A stretch of 64,000 nt of DNA, taken from positions 1,054,001-1,118,000 of the forward strand of contig OZ271856.1 of the NCBI GenBank assembly GCA_965601975.1, given 5' to 3'. Of this stretch, positions 1-8,801 are shown piece after piece. The position numbers and the translations under genes are program-made. How positions within the stretch are numbered: the stretch's first letter is position 1; each line of letters begins with the position of its first letter. A model generated the notes under the pieces. It was not told where the DNA came from. It was given only the letters and a program-made list of their open reading frames with translations, and made no database searches. This stretch comes from JANQIO01 sp965601975 (GTDB lineage: Bacteria; Pseudomonadota; Gammaproteobacteria; Pseudomonadales; Halieaceae).

Positions 1-1027
1 GGCGGGCCTGCTGGTCGGGAGTCAGGACCCAGTCCAGCAGACCCTCGGCCTTGACGGTATCCGGTGCGGATAACAGCAGTACCAGCCCGGCAGTGGCGGG
101 CCAGTGCATCACCCACCCGCGGCGGAAGTAGAGCAGCGTCAGCAGCGCTGCCGGCCAGGCCAGAAGGCCGCCCCGGTCCCGCCACTGCAGGCTGTCGTCC
201 CCGGCCAGCGCCTTCCGGTAGGCCTGGGCGGCGTAGCGCTCCACTTGCCGCACATCGGCATCGTCGGGGGTGAGTTTGATGACCCGGGCATCCGCTATGT
301 TGTCCAGTACCTGCAGGTCTTCGGGCGTGCTTCCCAGCGTCAGGAAGATCATGCGGGGGCCTTCCTGCCGGGCATGCTCCTCGAAGGCTGGGATATCGGC
401 ACGCTCCAGCCGGTCCAGCACAAATACGATCGCCCCGGCTACGGCTTCGCCGGCCAGGCTCTCGTTGGCCAGCGCCAGCGCCGCCGTCGCATTGGCACCC
501 GGTTCCGGCATGATGTCGGTACTGAGACCTTCGATGAAGGGCTTGAGAACCTGCGGATCCTCGGTCAGGGGCACCACCCGGTGTGCCGTGCCGGCATAGG
601 CAATGAGTGATGTGCGTGCGCCGGAACGCAACTGGCTCAGGTCCAGCAGTTTCTGTCGCGCCCGCTCCAGCCGGCTGGGCGCCACATCGGTGTTGTCCAT
701 GCTTTCCGTCACGGCCAATACCATGGCCAGTGGCGATGTCTGGGCCACCAGGGGATTCGGCACTTTGCTCCAGGTGGGTCCCGCGGTCGCCGTAATCATG
801 AGCAGGCCGATCAGGGCGAGCCCGTCCAGCGCGCGCCAGCGCGACAGGCCGCCCCGGCCCGCCGTGAGGGCTTTCACCAGGTGAGGCGCTATCCCAGCCG
901 GCGCCGATTCGGCGGCGCGGGACAGCCGATGCATGCGCCACCAGGTCCAGGCCAGCGGCAGCAGCAGCGCCAGCCAGGCGGGCCGCAGGAAGTGGAAATA
1001 CTCCAGTGAATCCAGCAGGGCGCTCAT
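1..1027 (-). CDS. BatB-like von Willebrand factor A (VWA) membrane protein, C-terminally cut by the window edge
   Basis: The minus-strand reading frame is open from an ATG at 1027 to the left edge (342 codons visible). It has an N-terminal hydrophobic segment (about residues 12-30), a second near 67-85, a VWA-like domain from about 100, and a further hydrophobic stretch near the visible end. The end reads LLDWVLTPDQQA, which resembles the point where BatB proteins pass into TPR repeats. The ATG overlaps the stop of the BatA gene (ATGA), so translation is probably coupled. The metal-site motif is degenerate: the DxSxS position of BatA is A105-V-T107-E-S109 here. Bat proteins are inner-membrane proteins of MoxR-linked operons thought to help assembly or stress tolerance of envelope complexes. 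Family assignment is firm; function is inferred. Confidence 0.85.
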   Translation of the reverse strand, partial: MSALLDSLEYFHFLRPAWLALLLPLAWTWWRMHRLSRAAESAPAGIAPHLVKALTAGRGGLSRWRALDGLALIGLLMITATAGPTWSKVPNPLVAQTSPLAMVLAVTESMDNTDVAPSRLERARQKLLDLSQLRSGARTSLIAYAGTAHRVVPLTEDPQVLKPFIEGLSTDIMPEPGANATAALALANESLAGEAVAGAIVFVLDRLERADIPAFEEHARQEGPRMIFLTLGSTPEDLQVLDNIADARVIKLTPDDADVRQVERYAAQAYRKALAGDDSLQWRDRGGLLAWPAALLTLLYFRRGWVMHWPATAGLVLLLSAPDTVKAEGLLDWVLTPDQQAR

Positions 1028-2013
1028 GCCGGGTCCCCGGCACGACGGCTGAACTGCTGCAGCAGTGCATAGAGGCAGAGCAGCAGGCTGGCGGCGGCCA
1101 GTGGCATGAAAGCCAGTGGCCGGCGCGGTTGGTAGGACAGCACTTCAGTTTTTCGGGGCGCGAGTTCGTCGATACGCCGGTAAACGGCCTGCAGCGCGTT
1201 TTCGTCGCCGGCAAAGTAGTACTCCCCCCCGGTTTTTGCGGCAATCTGCTCCAGCGTGACAACGTCCACCCGGTTCTCCGTGCCCGGCCGCGCATCCGGG
1301 TCGCCTACCGCAATGGTAAATATCGACACCCCGTTCTGCGTGGCGATCGCGGCCGCATTCAATGGCGTCATCCGGCTGCCGGTATCGGCGCCATCACTGA
1401 GCAGGATCAACAGGCGCTGATCTACCTCGCTGGCTTCAAAGGTCCGGATCGCGAGGCCAATGGCGTCGCCGATCACCGTGTTGGGTCCCGCCATGCCCAC
1501 CTGGGTCTGGTCGAGTAGCTCGCCGACGGACTGCAAGTCCTCGGTGAAAGGGGACTGTATATAGGCGTTGGTGCCGAACACGATCAGCGCTACCCGGTCG
1601 CCCTCGCGCTGCGCGACGAACTCACGCACGACGCGCTTCACCGCCAGCAAACGCTGCACTCGCTGCCCGTCTGTGGCAAGAAAATCCTGTACATCCATGG
1701 AGCCCGAGATATCGATGGCCAGTATCACGTCACGGGCTGCCTGGCTGACCTCCACGGGTTCACCGAGTCGCTGGGGGCCGGCGAGGGCGATCAGCAGCAA
1801 CAGCCATAACAGTAGCGCCACGGCGGTGTCCGAGCGGCGATGGCGCTGGATTACCGCTCCCTCGCGGGGCGTCTCGCCAATGGCGGCGACCAGCGCCCGG
1901 AAGAAGGGTGCACGGAGTCCCCGCACCCGCTCCCTGAACGGCGGCACCACCCGCCAGACCAGGTAGGGCAGGGGCAGCATCAGGAATACCCAGGGGCTCG
2001 CCCACTCGATCAC
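1024..2013 (-). CDS. BatA-like VWA domain membrane protein
   Basis: This 329-residue protein starts with GTG at 2013, which overlaps the stop of the preceding DUF4381 gene. It has two hydrophobic segments near the N terminus (about residues 5-20 and 65-80), a VWA domain at about 88-265 and a C-terminal membrane helix near 300-318. The metal-ion-dependent adhesion motif is intact (AIDISGSMD, with LLSDGADTG further on), unlike in the downstream BatB. In related operons BatA and BatB sit in the inner membrane with the VWA domain in the periplasm and act with a MoxR ATPase. It is the fourth gene of a tightly overlapping MoxR operon, so co-expression is very likely. No substrate or partner can be named from sequence. 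Confidence 0.9.
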   Translation of the reverse strand: MIEWASPWVFLMLPLPYLVWRVVPPFRERVRGLRAPFFRALVAAIGETPREGAVIQRHRRSDTAVALLLWLLLLIALAGPQRLGEPVEVSQAARDVILAIDISGSMDVQDFLATDGQRVQRLLAVKRVVREFVAQREGDRVALIVFGTNAYIQSPFTEDLQSVGELLDQTQVGMAGPNTVIGDAIGLAIRTFEASEVDQRLLILLSDGADTGSRMTPLNAAAIATQNGVSIFTIAVGDPDARPGTENRVDVVTLEQIAAKTGGEYYFAGDENALQAVYRRIDELAPRKTEVLSYQPRRPLAFMPLAAASLLLCLYALLQQFSRRAGDPA

Positions 2014-2540
2014 GACGGCTGCTCCGCCGGTACCCGGTGGTGACGGACCCAGATTTGCGCCAGCTTCTCGAGCCCCTCGCCGCCAGTCGCCGCTGTCGCC
2101 GGGTTGTAGGGTGCGCTTGCCAATGCCGACGCCGCTTCTGTGTCGAAGCCTGCGCCCGGGCAGGTGCCATCCAGGAAATTCAGCCAGTCACTGCCGTACA
2201 GACTGGCCACATGATGACGCGGAAATGCACACAGGGCCGTGCGGCGCAAAATCGCCGAGAGGTGCGCCGGGTCTTCTCCGGCTCGAACAATTTCGGCCAG
2301 GGCAGCGCGGCGGTAGGCGTTGCGGCGCCAGTGCTGCCAGCGCCGGTACACCAGGCGGGCAACAACCAACAACAGCAGGGCGCCAAGCCACGTCCACAGC
2401 GCAGTCTGTGGCCACAGGGACACGGGCTCCGGGGCCGGCACGGGTTCGAGCTGATCCAGCAGCTCGACCAGGTTCAGACCCAGGAGATCTTCGGGAATCG
2501 GTTCCGGCGCCACCGGCCCGGCGGTGTCAGCCGCCGCCAT
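2010..2540 (-). CDS. DUF4381 domain-containing membrane protein
   Basis: This is a 176-residue protein with a short proline-rich N-terminal region, one strong transmembrane helix at about residues 48-66 (TALWTWLGALLLLVVARLVY) and a basic cytoplasmic C-terminal region. The position between DUF58 and BatA genes is typical of DUF4381 proteins in MoxR/Bat operons. I chose the ATG at 2540, which overlaps the DUF58 gene by 14 bp; a longer frame to 2645 begins inside the upstream gene and has no hydrophobic or conserved content. The role is unknown; by context it probably anchors or couples the VWA proteins to the MoxR complex. Confidence 0.8.
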   Translation of the reverse strand: MAAADTAGPVAPEPIPEDLLGLNLVELLDQLEPVPAPEPVSLWPQTALWTWLGALLLLVVARLVYRRWQHWRRNAYRRAALAEIVRAGEDPAHLSAILRRTALCAFPRHHVASLYGSDWLNFLDGTCPGAGFDTEAASALASAPYNPATAATGGEGLEKLAQIWVRHHRVPAEQPS

Positions 2541-3513
2541 CGTATCCGCCCAGCAGGGCGCGGACCTGCTCCAGCGTATCCTCGCCCGTGGTGAGGGGGA
2601 GTACGGGTACCCCGAGTTGCTGCTGCCAGCCGCGGACGCGTGCAAAGCGTTCGTCCAGCATCGACCTCAGGGCAGTCTGCGCCCGCGGATCGCTGGTATC
2701 CAGCAGCGCTTCCAGGCGACCGTCGGAGATGACCAGGTTCCAGTTGGTCTCCACGTTATGCGCCATGGGGTCGCTGACCAGGCAGAGCAGCAAATCGTTG
2801 TTCTGGGCAATCCCGCTGAGCAGGTCGTCGGTATGCTCGTCCATATCGTCGAAATCGCTGATGATGATCACCAGGTGGTTGCTGCCCGCGATCCGGGCGG
2901 CGGCCTCCAGGGGTCGGTTCAGCGGCATGGAGGCGGCGGGGATGGTATCGGCGTGCATGCGGCGGTTGGCACGGGCCAGCGACTCCAGGAAGAGGCTGGC
3001 ATTGGCCCGGCTCTGTCGCGGGCGTATTTCCTCCAGGGTCTCGTCGCTGAAGACGATACCGCCCACCCGGTCACCCTGGTTCTGCACCATGAAGGCCGCG
3101 ATTGCCGCGGCCTCGGCGGCAGTGACCGACTTGGTGTTGAGGCGGGAGCCGAAGAACATGGACATGCGCTGGTCAACCAGGATCAGCGCCGGGCGGTCTC
3201 TCTCCTCGGTATAGACCCGCACGTGGGGCTTGCCGGTTTTTGCGGTGACCTTCCAGTCGATGGTGCGGGAATCGTCGCCGGGCAGGTAGGCCCTTAGCTC
3301 CTCGAAATTCAGCCCGCGGCCGCGCAGGCGGGAGGCGTGGCGACCATTGAGAATACTGCGGGCAGGCTGCCTGGGCAGCAGGCTGAGATTGCGCGCCAGG
3401 GGTTCCAGGCCCATCAGGTGGCCGAGGTCCACATGCACGCGGCGGTCGAGCTTGTCCGGGGGAGCCTGTTTGCCGGTCAGCCCCGTGCGGACCCGGGCGG
3501 CGTGGTCGCGCAT
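2527..3513 (-). CDS. DUF58 domain-containing protein
   Basis: This 328-residue protein has the hallmark DUF58 block at about residues 65-115: a GRGLNFEELRAYLPGDD stretch followed by RTIDWKVTAKTGKPHVRVYTEERDRP in separate pieces. The C-terminal half has a VWA-like fold signature (ALILVDQRMSM, VIIISDFDDMD). No signal peptide or membrane helix is visible, so it is probably cytoplasmic. It lies 21 bp downstream of moxR and overlaps the DUF4381 gene, so it belongs to the same transcription unit. DUF58 proteins are regular partners of MoxR ATPases and are thought to present substrates to them. Family and operon are clear; the molecular role is inferred. Confidence 0.88.
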   Translation of the reverse strand: MRDHAARVRTGLTGKQAPPDKLDRRVHVDLGHLMGLEPLARNLSLLPRQPARSILNGRHASRLRGRGLNFEELRAYLPGDDSRTIDWKVTAKTGKPHVRVYTEERDRPALILVDQRMSMFFGSRLNTKSVTAAEAAAIAAFMVQNQGDRVGGIVFSDETLEEIRPRQSRANASLFLESLARANRRMHADTIPAASMPLNRPLEAAARIAGSNHLVIIISDFDDMDEHTDDLLSGIAQNNDLLLCLVSDPMAHNVETNWNLVISDGRLEALLDTSDPRAQTALRSMLDERFARVRGWQQQLGVPVLPLTTGEDTLEQVRALLGGYDGGG

Positions 3514-3534
3514 ATCAGCCCCGCTGTCCCGGCG

Positions 3535-4533
3535 TCAGGTGAGGGCCACCTGGGCCACAATGTCATCGGTGACCCGGTCGGGGGTCACACCCTGTCCCAC
3601 CGCGGCATAGCTCAGTGACAGGCGGTGGCGCAGCACATCGTTCACCACCGCCCGCACGTCCTGGGGGTCGACGTAATCGCGCCCGTGCAACCAGGCATGG
3701 GCGCGACTGGTCTTGTCCAGTGCCAGGGACGCTCGCGGGCTCGCCCCCACGTCTATCCAGCGATCCAGCTCTTCGCTGTATACCTCCGGGGTCCGGGTGG
3801 CATACACAAGATCCGCCATGTAGCGTTCGATCGCTTCCGATACGGCGATGCCGGCAATCTCCCGGCGGGCATCGAACACGGCCTGCTGCGGAACCAGGTC
3901 GGGTGATCCAGTTTCGCCGGCGCTGTCATCCTTGTCCGTCTGATTCGACACTGCGGCTTCTTCCCCCCGCACCAGGCGGATGACCTCGACCTCGTCCTCC
4001 ACCGGCGGATAGTCGATATGCACGTGCATGAGGAAACGATCCATCTGCGCCTCGGGCAGGGGATAGGTGCCCTCCTGTTCCACCGGGTTCTGTGTCGCCA
4101 TGACCATAAACAGGGGCGGCAGCTTGTGGGACGTGCCCGCCACAGTGACCTGGCGCTCTTCCATCGCCTCCAGCAGGGCGGCCTGCACTTTTGCCGGTGC
4201 GCGGTTGATCTCGTCCGCAAGCACCAGGTTGGCGAAAATGGGCCCTGCCTCGAAGCGGAATTCCCCGGCCCCCGCCACCTGGTGATACACCTCGGTGCCG
4301 GTGACGTCGGATGGCAGCAGGTCGGGGGTGAACTGGATGCGATTGAAGTCCGCGTCCATATTGTTCGCCATGCTTTTCACGGCGCGGGTCTTGGCCAGGC
4401 CAGGCAGGCCTTCGACCAGCACGTTGCCGTTGCACAACAATGCGATCAGGAGGCGTTCGACAACGGCCTCCTGTCCGATGATCGAGGCCTGCATGCGTGC
4501 CTGCAGAGCCTCGATGTGTTCACGTGGCGTCAC
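3535..4533 (-). CDS. MoxR family AAA+ ATPase
   Basis: This is a 332-residue AAA+ ATPase. The Walker A motif is EGLPGLAKT at about residues 41-49 and the Walker B motif is LVLADEINRAP near 105-115. An AAA lid region follows, with the MoxR-typical SPRASLAL near 264. It is cytoplasmic. It heads a five-gene minus-strand operon (MoxR, DUF58, DUF4381, BatA, BatB), a conserved set seen in many proteobacteria. MoxR proteins act as chaperones that mature cofactor-containing or envelope complexes, and the VWA partners are thought to guide specificity. An acidic, Glu/Asp/Ser-rich insert (about 190-215) separates the core from the lid. A promoter is expected between 4534 and the sulfatase stop at 4579, but none is convincing. 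Confidence 0.92.
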   Translation of the reverse strand: MTPREHIEALQARMQASIIGQEAVVERLLIALLCNGNVLVEGLPGLAKTRAVKSMANNMDADFNRIQFTPDLLPSDVTGTEVYHQVAGAGEFRFEAGPIFANLVLADEINRAPAKVQAALLEAMEERQVTVAGTSHKLPPLFMVMATQNPVEQEGTYPLPEAQMDRFLMHVHIDYPPVEDEVEVIRLVRGEEAAVSNQTDKDDSAGETGSPDLVPQQAVFDARREIAGIAVSEAIERYMADLVYATRTPEVYSEELDRWIDVGASPRASLALDKTSRAHAWLHGRDYVDPQDVRAVVNDVLRHRLSLSYAAVGQGVTPDRVTDDIVAQVALT

Positions 4534-4578
4534 CGCACCTCCCTGAGCTGTTCATCCTGCTCGAGCCACATCGAAGCG

Positions 4579-6108
4579 CTACTTATTGCCGTCGATATGG
4601 GCTTCCATAATGGCCTGGACATTCCAGGAGGCAGGCGGCTGGCGCTGTGGGAAGTCGTCAAACGTCCGCGCAAACTCCGCCACCACCGTGGCGGCCCACT
4701 GGAACATGAAGCCCCTGTCCGACCACCAGTCCCAGTAGGTGTTGGAGCTGGTATAGGCCTTCTCGTAGGGGTCCATTCTGAGGTCGAACAGCAGTGGGGC
4801 CTTGAGTCGATCCAGTTCGCGGGCCCAGACTTCCATGCCCTCGTAATCCTGCACCATGTACATGGCCTTCCAGCGGTCGGCGAAGCGTACTGCCGCGACA
4901 TCGCCCCCGTCGGTCGCATAGATGAAGTATTCGCGCGGCCCCTTGTCAACCTGGCCGGTCAGGCGAGGCAGGAAGTTGTGTCCGTCCAGGTGCACCTTGA
5001 AGCGCTTGCCCGAGGCGCGGCAACCCTTCTTGCAGGTGGCCACGATATCGGGATTGCCCGCCGCCGCCATGAAGGTGGGCAGCCAGTCCAGGTGGGACAT
5101 CACATCGTTGGAGACACTGCCCGCCGGTATCTTGCCGGGCCAGCGCACCATGGCCGGTACGCGGAATCCGCCCTCCCAACTGGTCGTCTTCTCGTTGCGG
5201 AATGGGGTCACGCCGGCATCCGGCCAGGTGGCCTCGTGTACGCCATTGTCCGAGGTGAACAGCACAATCGTGTTGTCGGCGATGCCCAGTTCGTCCAGCT
5301 TGTCGAGGAACACGCCGACCTGGGCATCCAGCTCGAGCATGCCGTCGGCGTATTCATTGAGGCCGGACTTGCCGCGGTTGGCGTCCCGTACATGGGTCCA
5401 GAAGTGCATTCGCGTCGAATTCATCCAGGTGAACCAGGGCTTGCCCTGCTTGGTGTTGGTCTCGATAAAGTCCAGTGCCGCGGCACCAAACTCCTCATCC
5501 ACCGTCTCCATGCGTTTCTTCGTGAGCGGCCCGGTGTCCTGCACGCTGCCGTCAGACGCTGCCTTGATGACACCGCGAGGGCCCTTCATGGGCGGGTTGT
5601 CGGGGTAGTCCTCATTCTCCGGCTCTTCCTCGGCATTCAGGTGATAGAGATTGCCGAAGAACTGGTCGAAGCCGTGATTGGTGGGCAGGTGTTCATCCAG
5701 GTCGCCCAGGTGATTCTTGCCAAACTGGCCGGTGGCATAGCCCCGGGCCCGCAGCAGGTCGCCCATGGTGGGATCTTCCGCCTGGATGCCCACCGAGGCG
5801 CCCGGCATGCCCACCTTGGTCAGCCCGGTGCGGATCACGTGCTGCCCCGTGATAAAGGCGGACCGGCCCGCGGTGCAGCTCTGCTCGCCGTAGTAGTCCG
5901 TGAACAGCATGCCCTCCTTGGCGATTCGGTCGAGGTTGGGGGTCTGGTAGCCCATCATGCCGCGGCTGTAGGCGCTGATGTTGGGGATGCCGACGTCATC
6001 ACCCATGAATACCAGGATGTTGGGCTGGTCGGCTGCGCCGGCAAGTCCCGGGAATGAGAGGGCGGCTATCGCCAGTGAAACCATGTACGCGCGTAATCTC
6101 TGAATCAT
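4579..6108 (-). CDS. exported sulfatase (arylsulfatase family)
   Basis: This 509-residue protein has a signal peptide (about residues 1-25, cleavage near AGA/ADQ) followed by the sulfatase start PNILVFMGDD with metal-binding aspartates. The catalytic motif is C78-T-A-G-R82, where the cysteine would be converted to formylglycine. The second family block is near GKNHLGD. It should hydrolyse sulfate esters in the periplasm. The start at 6108 is chosen because it gives a clean signal peptide; an upstream extension to 6192 lacks one. No formylglycine-generating enzyme is in the window. It follows an outer-membrane protein gene on the same strand by 96 bp, and that gene carries the shared promoter element at 7130-7149. 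The substrate is unknown. Confidence 0.9.
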   Translation of the reverse strand: MIQRLRAYMVSLAIAALSFPGLAGAADQPNILVFMGDDVGIPNISAYSRGMMGYQTPNLDRIAKEGMLFTDYYGEQSCTAGRSAFITGQHVIRTGLTKVGMPGASVGIQAEDPTMGDLLRARGYATGQFGKNHLGDLDEHLPTNHGFDQFFGNLYHLNAEEEPENEDYPDNPPMKGPRGVIKAASDGSVQDTGPLTKKRMETVDEEFGAAALDFIETNTKQGKPWFTWMNSTRMHFWTHVRDANRGKSGLNEYADGMLELDAQVGVFLDKLDELGIADNTIVLFTSDNGVHEATWPDAGVTPFRNEKTTSWEGGFRVPAMVRWPGKIPAGSVSNDVMSHLDWLPTFMAAAGNPDIVATCKKGCRASGKRFKVHLDGHNFLPRLTGQVDKGPREYFIYATDGGDVAAVRFADRWKAMYMVQDYEGMEVWARELDRLKAPLLFDLRMDPYEKAYTSSNTYWDWWSDRGFMFQWAATVVAEFARTFDDFPQRQPPASWNVQAIMEAHIDGNK

Positions 6109-6204
6109 CTTTAGCTGCTCCGGATTTGCGGGGGAAACCAAGCGTTGGCTCCCGGGGTTTTCGTTATATGAGTCTAGTCGGGTCTGTCGCATCTACTGAA
6201 AGCG

Positions 6205-7050
6205 TCAGTCAAAAAATCTCGGCAGGAAGCGGCCCCAGGCGATGCGGAAGTTCCACTTGGGCCCATAGTCATCGTTCCGATCGGCGTACCAGTCGACTTC
6301 AAACAGCAGTCGATTGGGTGTTTTGCCGGTAAAGAATGAACGGGTAATGCCGATGCCGATCGGGATGGCGGTCTGGTCCGAGTCTTCCCAGTCAAAGGAC
6401 ATGGTCGGCGCCGCACCGATGCCCCACTTCGGCGTGAAATTGTAAAAATAGAAATACTGCAACGTGCTGGATTGCACGCTGTTGCGGTCGCTGTCCCCGG
6501 CAAAGGAAAACAGGTTCTGGTTCAGCACACCGACGCTGAACTTCTTGCTGGAATACAGTGCGATGGCGACCGCGCCGGCACTGTACTTCTCCGCGCCCAG
6601 GTCGCTGCCGCCGGTGGGAAAGCGGAATATTGGTCCGGCGCCCCAGATAAACCCCGCGCCGCCGCCCAGGTCGGTGGCCGGGGGTGAAAAGGCCGCGAAG
6701 TAGGTGATGTCGCCCAGGCCCTTGTTGCTTTCAAAGCCGTTGGGCGGGTCCGGGATATGCAGGCTGGACCACACCGGGACGATGGGGCGGTGCACCAGGG
6801 ACCAGCCTGAATCGCCCACACTCATCGGGACCAGCGGATCGAGGATGGTCACGTTGTTAATCCGGTTCCCCGATACGGCCTCGCCGCCAAACTGCAGGGC
6901 ATTGTTTTCCGTGATGAACAGGGTCGCGGAGGCAAGAGGGTTCGCGAACTGCTGGTTGGCGGCCTGCAGGTCCCCATCCTGGGCTGCGGTGTCGAGCACA
7001 ACGGCACTCAGAAGAAACAAAACTGCGGGTCGCAACTGTCGTGTCAGCAT
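6205..7050 (-). CDS. predicted outer-membrane beta-barrel protein of unknown function
   Basis: This 281-residue protein has an N-terminal signal peptide (MLTRQLRPAVLFLLSAVVLD, cleavage near TAA/QDG). The rest is Gly/aromatic-rich alternating sequence typical of beta-barrels, for example GLGDITYFAAFSP, GAGFIWGAGPIFRFPTGG and TLQYFYFYNFTPKWGIG. I chose the ATG at 7050; the longer frame to 7206 lacks a signal peptide and runs through the promoter region. It lies directly upstream of the sulfatase on the same strand, so the two may be co-transcribed and it could serve as a channel for the sulfated substrate. The family is not identified with certainty; the barrel call rests on composition and signal peptide. 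Confidence 0.7.
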   Translation of the reverse strand: MLTRQLRPAVLFLLSAVVLDTAAQDGDLQAANQQFANPLASATLFITENNALQFGGEAVSGNRINNVTILDPLVPMSVGDSGWSLVHRPIVPVWSSLHIPDPPNGFESNKGLGDITYFAAFSPPATDLGGGAGFIWGAGPIFRFPTGGSDLGAEKYSAGAVAIALYSSKKFSVGVLNQNLFSFAGDSDRNSVQSSTLQYFYFYNFTPKWGIGAAPTMSFDWEDSDQTAIPIGIGITRSFFTGKTPNRLLFEVDWYADRNDDYGPKWNFRIAWGRFLPRFFD

Positions 7051-7129
7051 CTTGCGTGCTCCAATGAATCTCGTGATGGGTGGGGGGCTCACCACGTACA
7101 TCCGTGAAAGATAGCAGCCCGAAAAGAAC

Positions 7130-7149
7130 ATGTTATCCAAAATCCGACA
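7130..7149 (-). promoter_or_regulatory. shared 20-bp promoter element, site A (upstream of outer-membrane protein/sulfatase)
   Basis: On the minus strand this reads TGTCGGATTTTGGATAACAT, near-identical to elements at 12761, 18848 and 57938. It ends about 80 bp before the start codon at 7050. A -10-like TATCTT (7108-7113) sits 18 bp downstream of the GGATAAC part, so the element overlaps the expected -35 position. This looks like an activator or special promoter site. The binding protein is not known. Confidence 0.6.
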
Positions 7150-7331
7150 GTCTTGCCGCCTGCTCACACCAACAGCCGGTTTGATCACAAAAGTCGGCAA
7201 TGGCACCTCAAATCAAGTCAATTGGCGCGCACTGTCAAGCATGCCGGGTCGCCGATCAGTAGTCTTCCGCTATTCGGCGCGACTGCGACTTTTCGCCAGC
7301 CGCCTTACCAACAATAAGCAGGAGATCGCCC

Positions 7332-8786
7332 GTGTCCCGAGACAAACATCCTGATTCCCCCGAAATCGGTCGACGCCGCTTCCTCAAACAGGCCGGCGCG
7401 GGCGCCCTGACCACCGCCGCTGTCGCCGGCCTCGCGGGCGGCCCCTCGCAGGCCGTCGAACGCAGTGCGAACGTTAGGAAGCAAGGCTGCGACTATGACG
7501 TGGTGGTGCTGGGCGGCGGCTTTGCCGGTGCCGCGGCGGCCCGGGATTGCAGCGAGAACGGCTACAAGACCCTGCTGCTGGAAGCCCGCAACCGGCTGGG
7601 CGGCCGAACCTTCAGCTCGGAGTTCGAGGGGCACAAGGTGGAGATGGGCGGTACCTGGATTCACTGGACGCAACCCTATGTCTGGGCGGAGAAAGAGCGC
7701 TACGAACTCGAGATCGTGCAGACACCCGGCGCGGTGCCCGAGCAGATGATCCTGTTTATGGACGGGGAGACGCGGGCGCTGACCGAGGCTGAACTGATGT
7801 CCGTGGCGCAGGCCTTCGCAGCCTATACCGCCGACGCGCGGGAGCTGCTGGAGCGGCCCTACAACTTCGGGCACACCTGGGACAAGCTGATGGCGGTGGA
7901 CGAGATGTCCGCCCAGGACCGGCTGGACCAGCTCGAGCTCACGCCGCTGCAGAAAATGGCCATGCAGAGTCTCATTGCGTCTTCCTGCCACAACACCGCT
8001 GACCAGATGTCCTACATCGAAGCCCTGCGCTGGTTCTCGCTGGCGGGCTTCAACGACATGCTGATGTTCTTCGATGCCATCGCGCGCTACAAGCTGAAGG
8101 ACGGCACCATCAGCCTGATCAACGCCATGCTGGCGGACAGTAACGCCGAGGTGCGCCTGTCCACGCCGGTCAAGTCGGTGGAAGACCTGGGCGAGCGGGT
8201 GCGCATTACCACGCGCAGCGGCGAGCAGATCACCGCCGCCGCGGTAGTCAGCACCCTGCCCATGAATACCCTGCCCGAAGTGGACTTTTCGCCGGCACTC
8301 GACCCGGTGCTGGCCGAGGCCGCGAAGGAGCGGCACACCGGCCAGGGCGTAAAAGTCTACGCCAAGGTAAAGGGCCGGCTGGGCAAGATCTTTACCCTGG
8401 CCCCCCAGGACCACCCGGTCAACACCTGGGTGACCTACTACGAGGGTGACGACCACACCCTGCTGGTCGGCTTCGGCTCAGACCGCGACAAGGTCGATAT
8501 TTACGACGAGGAGTCGGTGCAGACGGCACTGCGCGCTTTCCTGCCTGACGCGGAAGTCGAAAGCGTGTTCGGCTACGACTGGGTGCTGGACCCGTTCTCC
8601 CGCGGCACCTACGCCAGCTACAAACCCGGCTGGCTGGGCAAGTACCACAATCACTTCCAGAAGGATCGGGGCCGCGTCATTTTCGGCTCGGGCGATCACG
8701 GCGACGGCGGTTGGCGCGGCTTTATCGACGGCGCCATCGGTTCCGGCATCAAGGCCGCCCAGCGCACCCAGGCGCTGCTGGGCTGA
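7332..8786 (+). CDS. Tat-exported flavin monoamine oxidase family protein, NicA2-like
   Basis: This is a 484-residue protein. A twin-arginine signal (GRRRFLK, residues 13-19, then a hydrophobic Ala/Gly stretch) directs folded, FAD-loaded enzyme to the periplasm. The dinucleotide-binding motif is VVVLGGGFAGAAAARDC (about 57-73), followed by LLLEARNRLGGRTFS and a C-terminal FAD block (GDHGDGGWRGFIDGAIGSG). From memory, the stretches around LEARNRLGGRTF and WIHWTQPYVWAE closely resemble nicotine oxidoreductase NicA2, a periplasmic amine dehydrogenase that passes electrons to a cytochrome c. A cytochrome c gene follows by 15 bp. It probably oxidises a C-N bond of an unknown amine. GTG start at 7332 with an AGGAGA site upstream. 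Confidence 0.88.
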   Translation: MSRDKHPDSPEIGRRRFLKQAGAGALTTAAVAGLAGGPSQAVERSANVRKQGCDYDVVVLGGGFAGAAAARDCSENGYKTLLLEARNRLGGRTFSSEFEGHKVEMGGTWIHWTQPYVWAEKERYELEIVQTPGAVPEQMILFMDGETRALTEAELMSVAQAFAAYTADARELLERPYNFGHTWDKLMAVDEMSAQDRLDQLELTPLQKMAMQSLIASSCHNTADQMSYIEALRWFSLAGFNDMLMFFDAIARYKLKDGTISLINAMLADSNAEVRLSTPVKSVEDLGERVRITTRSGEQITAAAVVSTLPMNTLPEVDFSPALDPVLAEAAKERHTGQGVKVYAKVKGRLGKIFTLAPQDHPVNTWVTYYEGDDHTLLVGFGSDRDKVDIYDEESVQTALRAFLPDAEVESVFGYDWVLDPFSRGTYASYKPGWLGKYHNHFQKDRGRVIFGSGDHGDGGWRGFIDGAIGSGIKAAQRTQALLG

Positions 8787-8801
8787 TCGGGGGCAAGACA
8801 C

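Noticed and set aside
4018..6057. A 679-codon plus-strand open frame opposite the MoxR and sulfatase genes
   Set aside because: It is antisense to two clear genes, has no domain or signal peptide, and long antisense frames are expected at this GC content. The same applies to 10538-12211, 25211-26683, 39023-40255 and 54930-56189.
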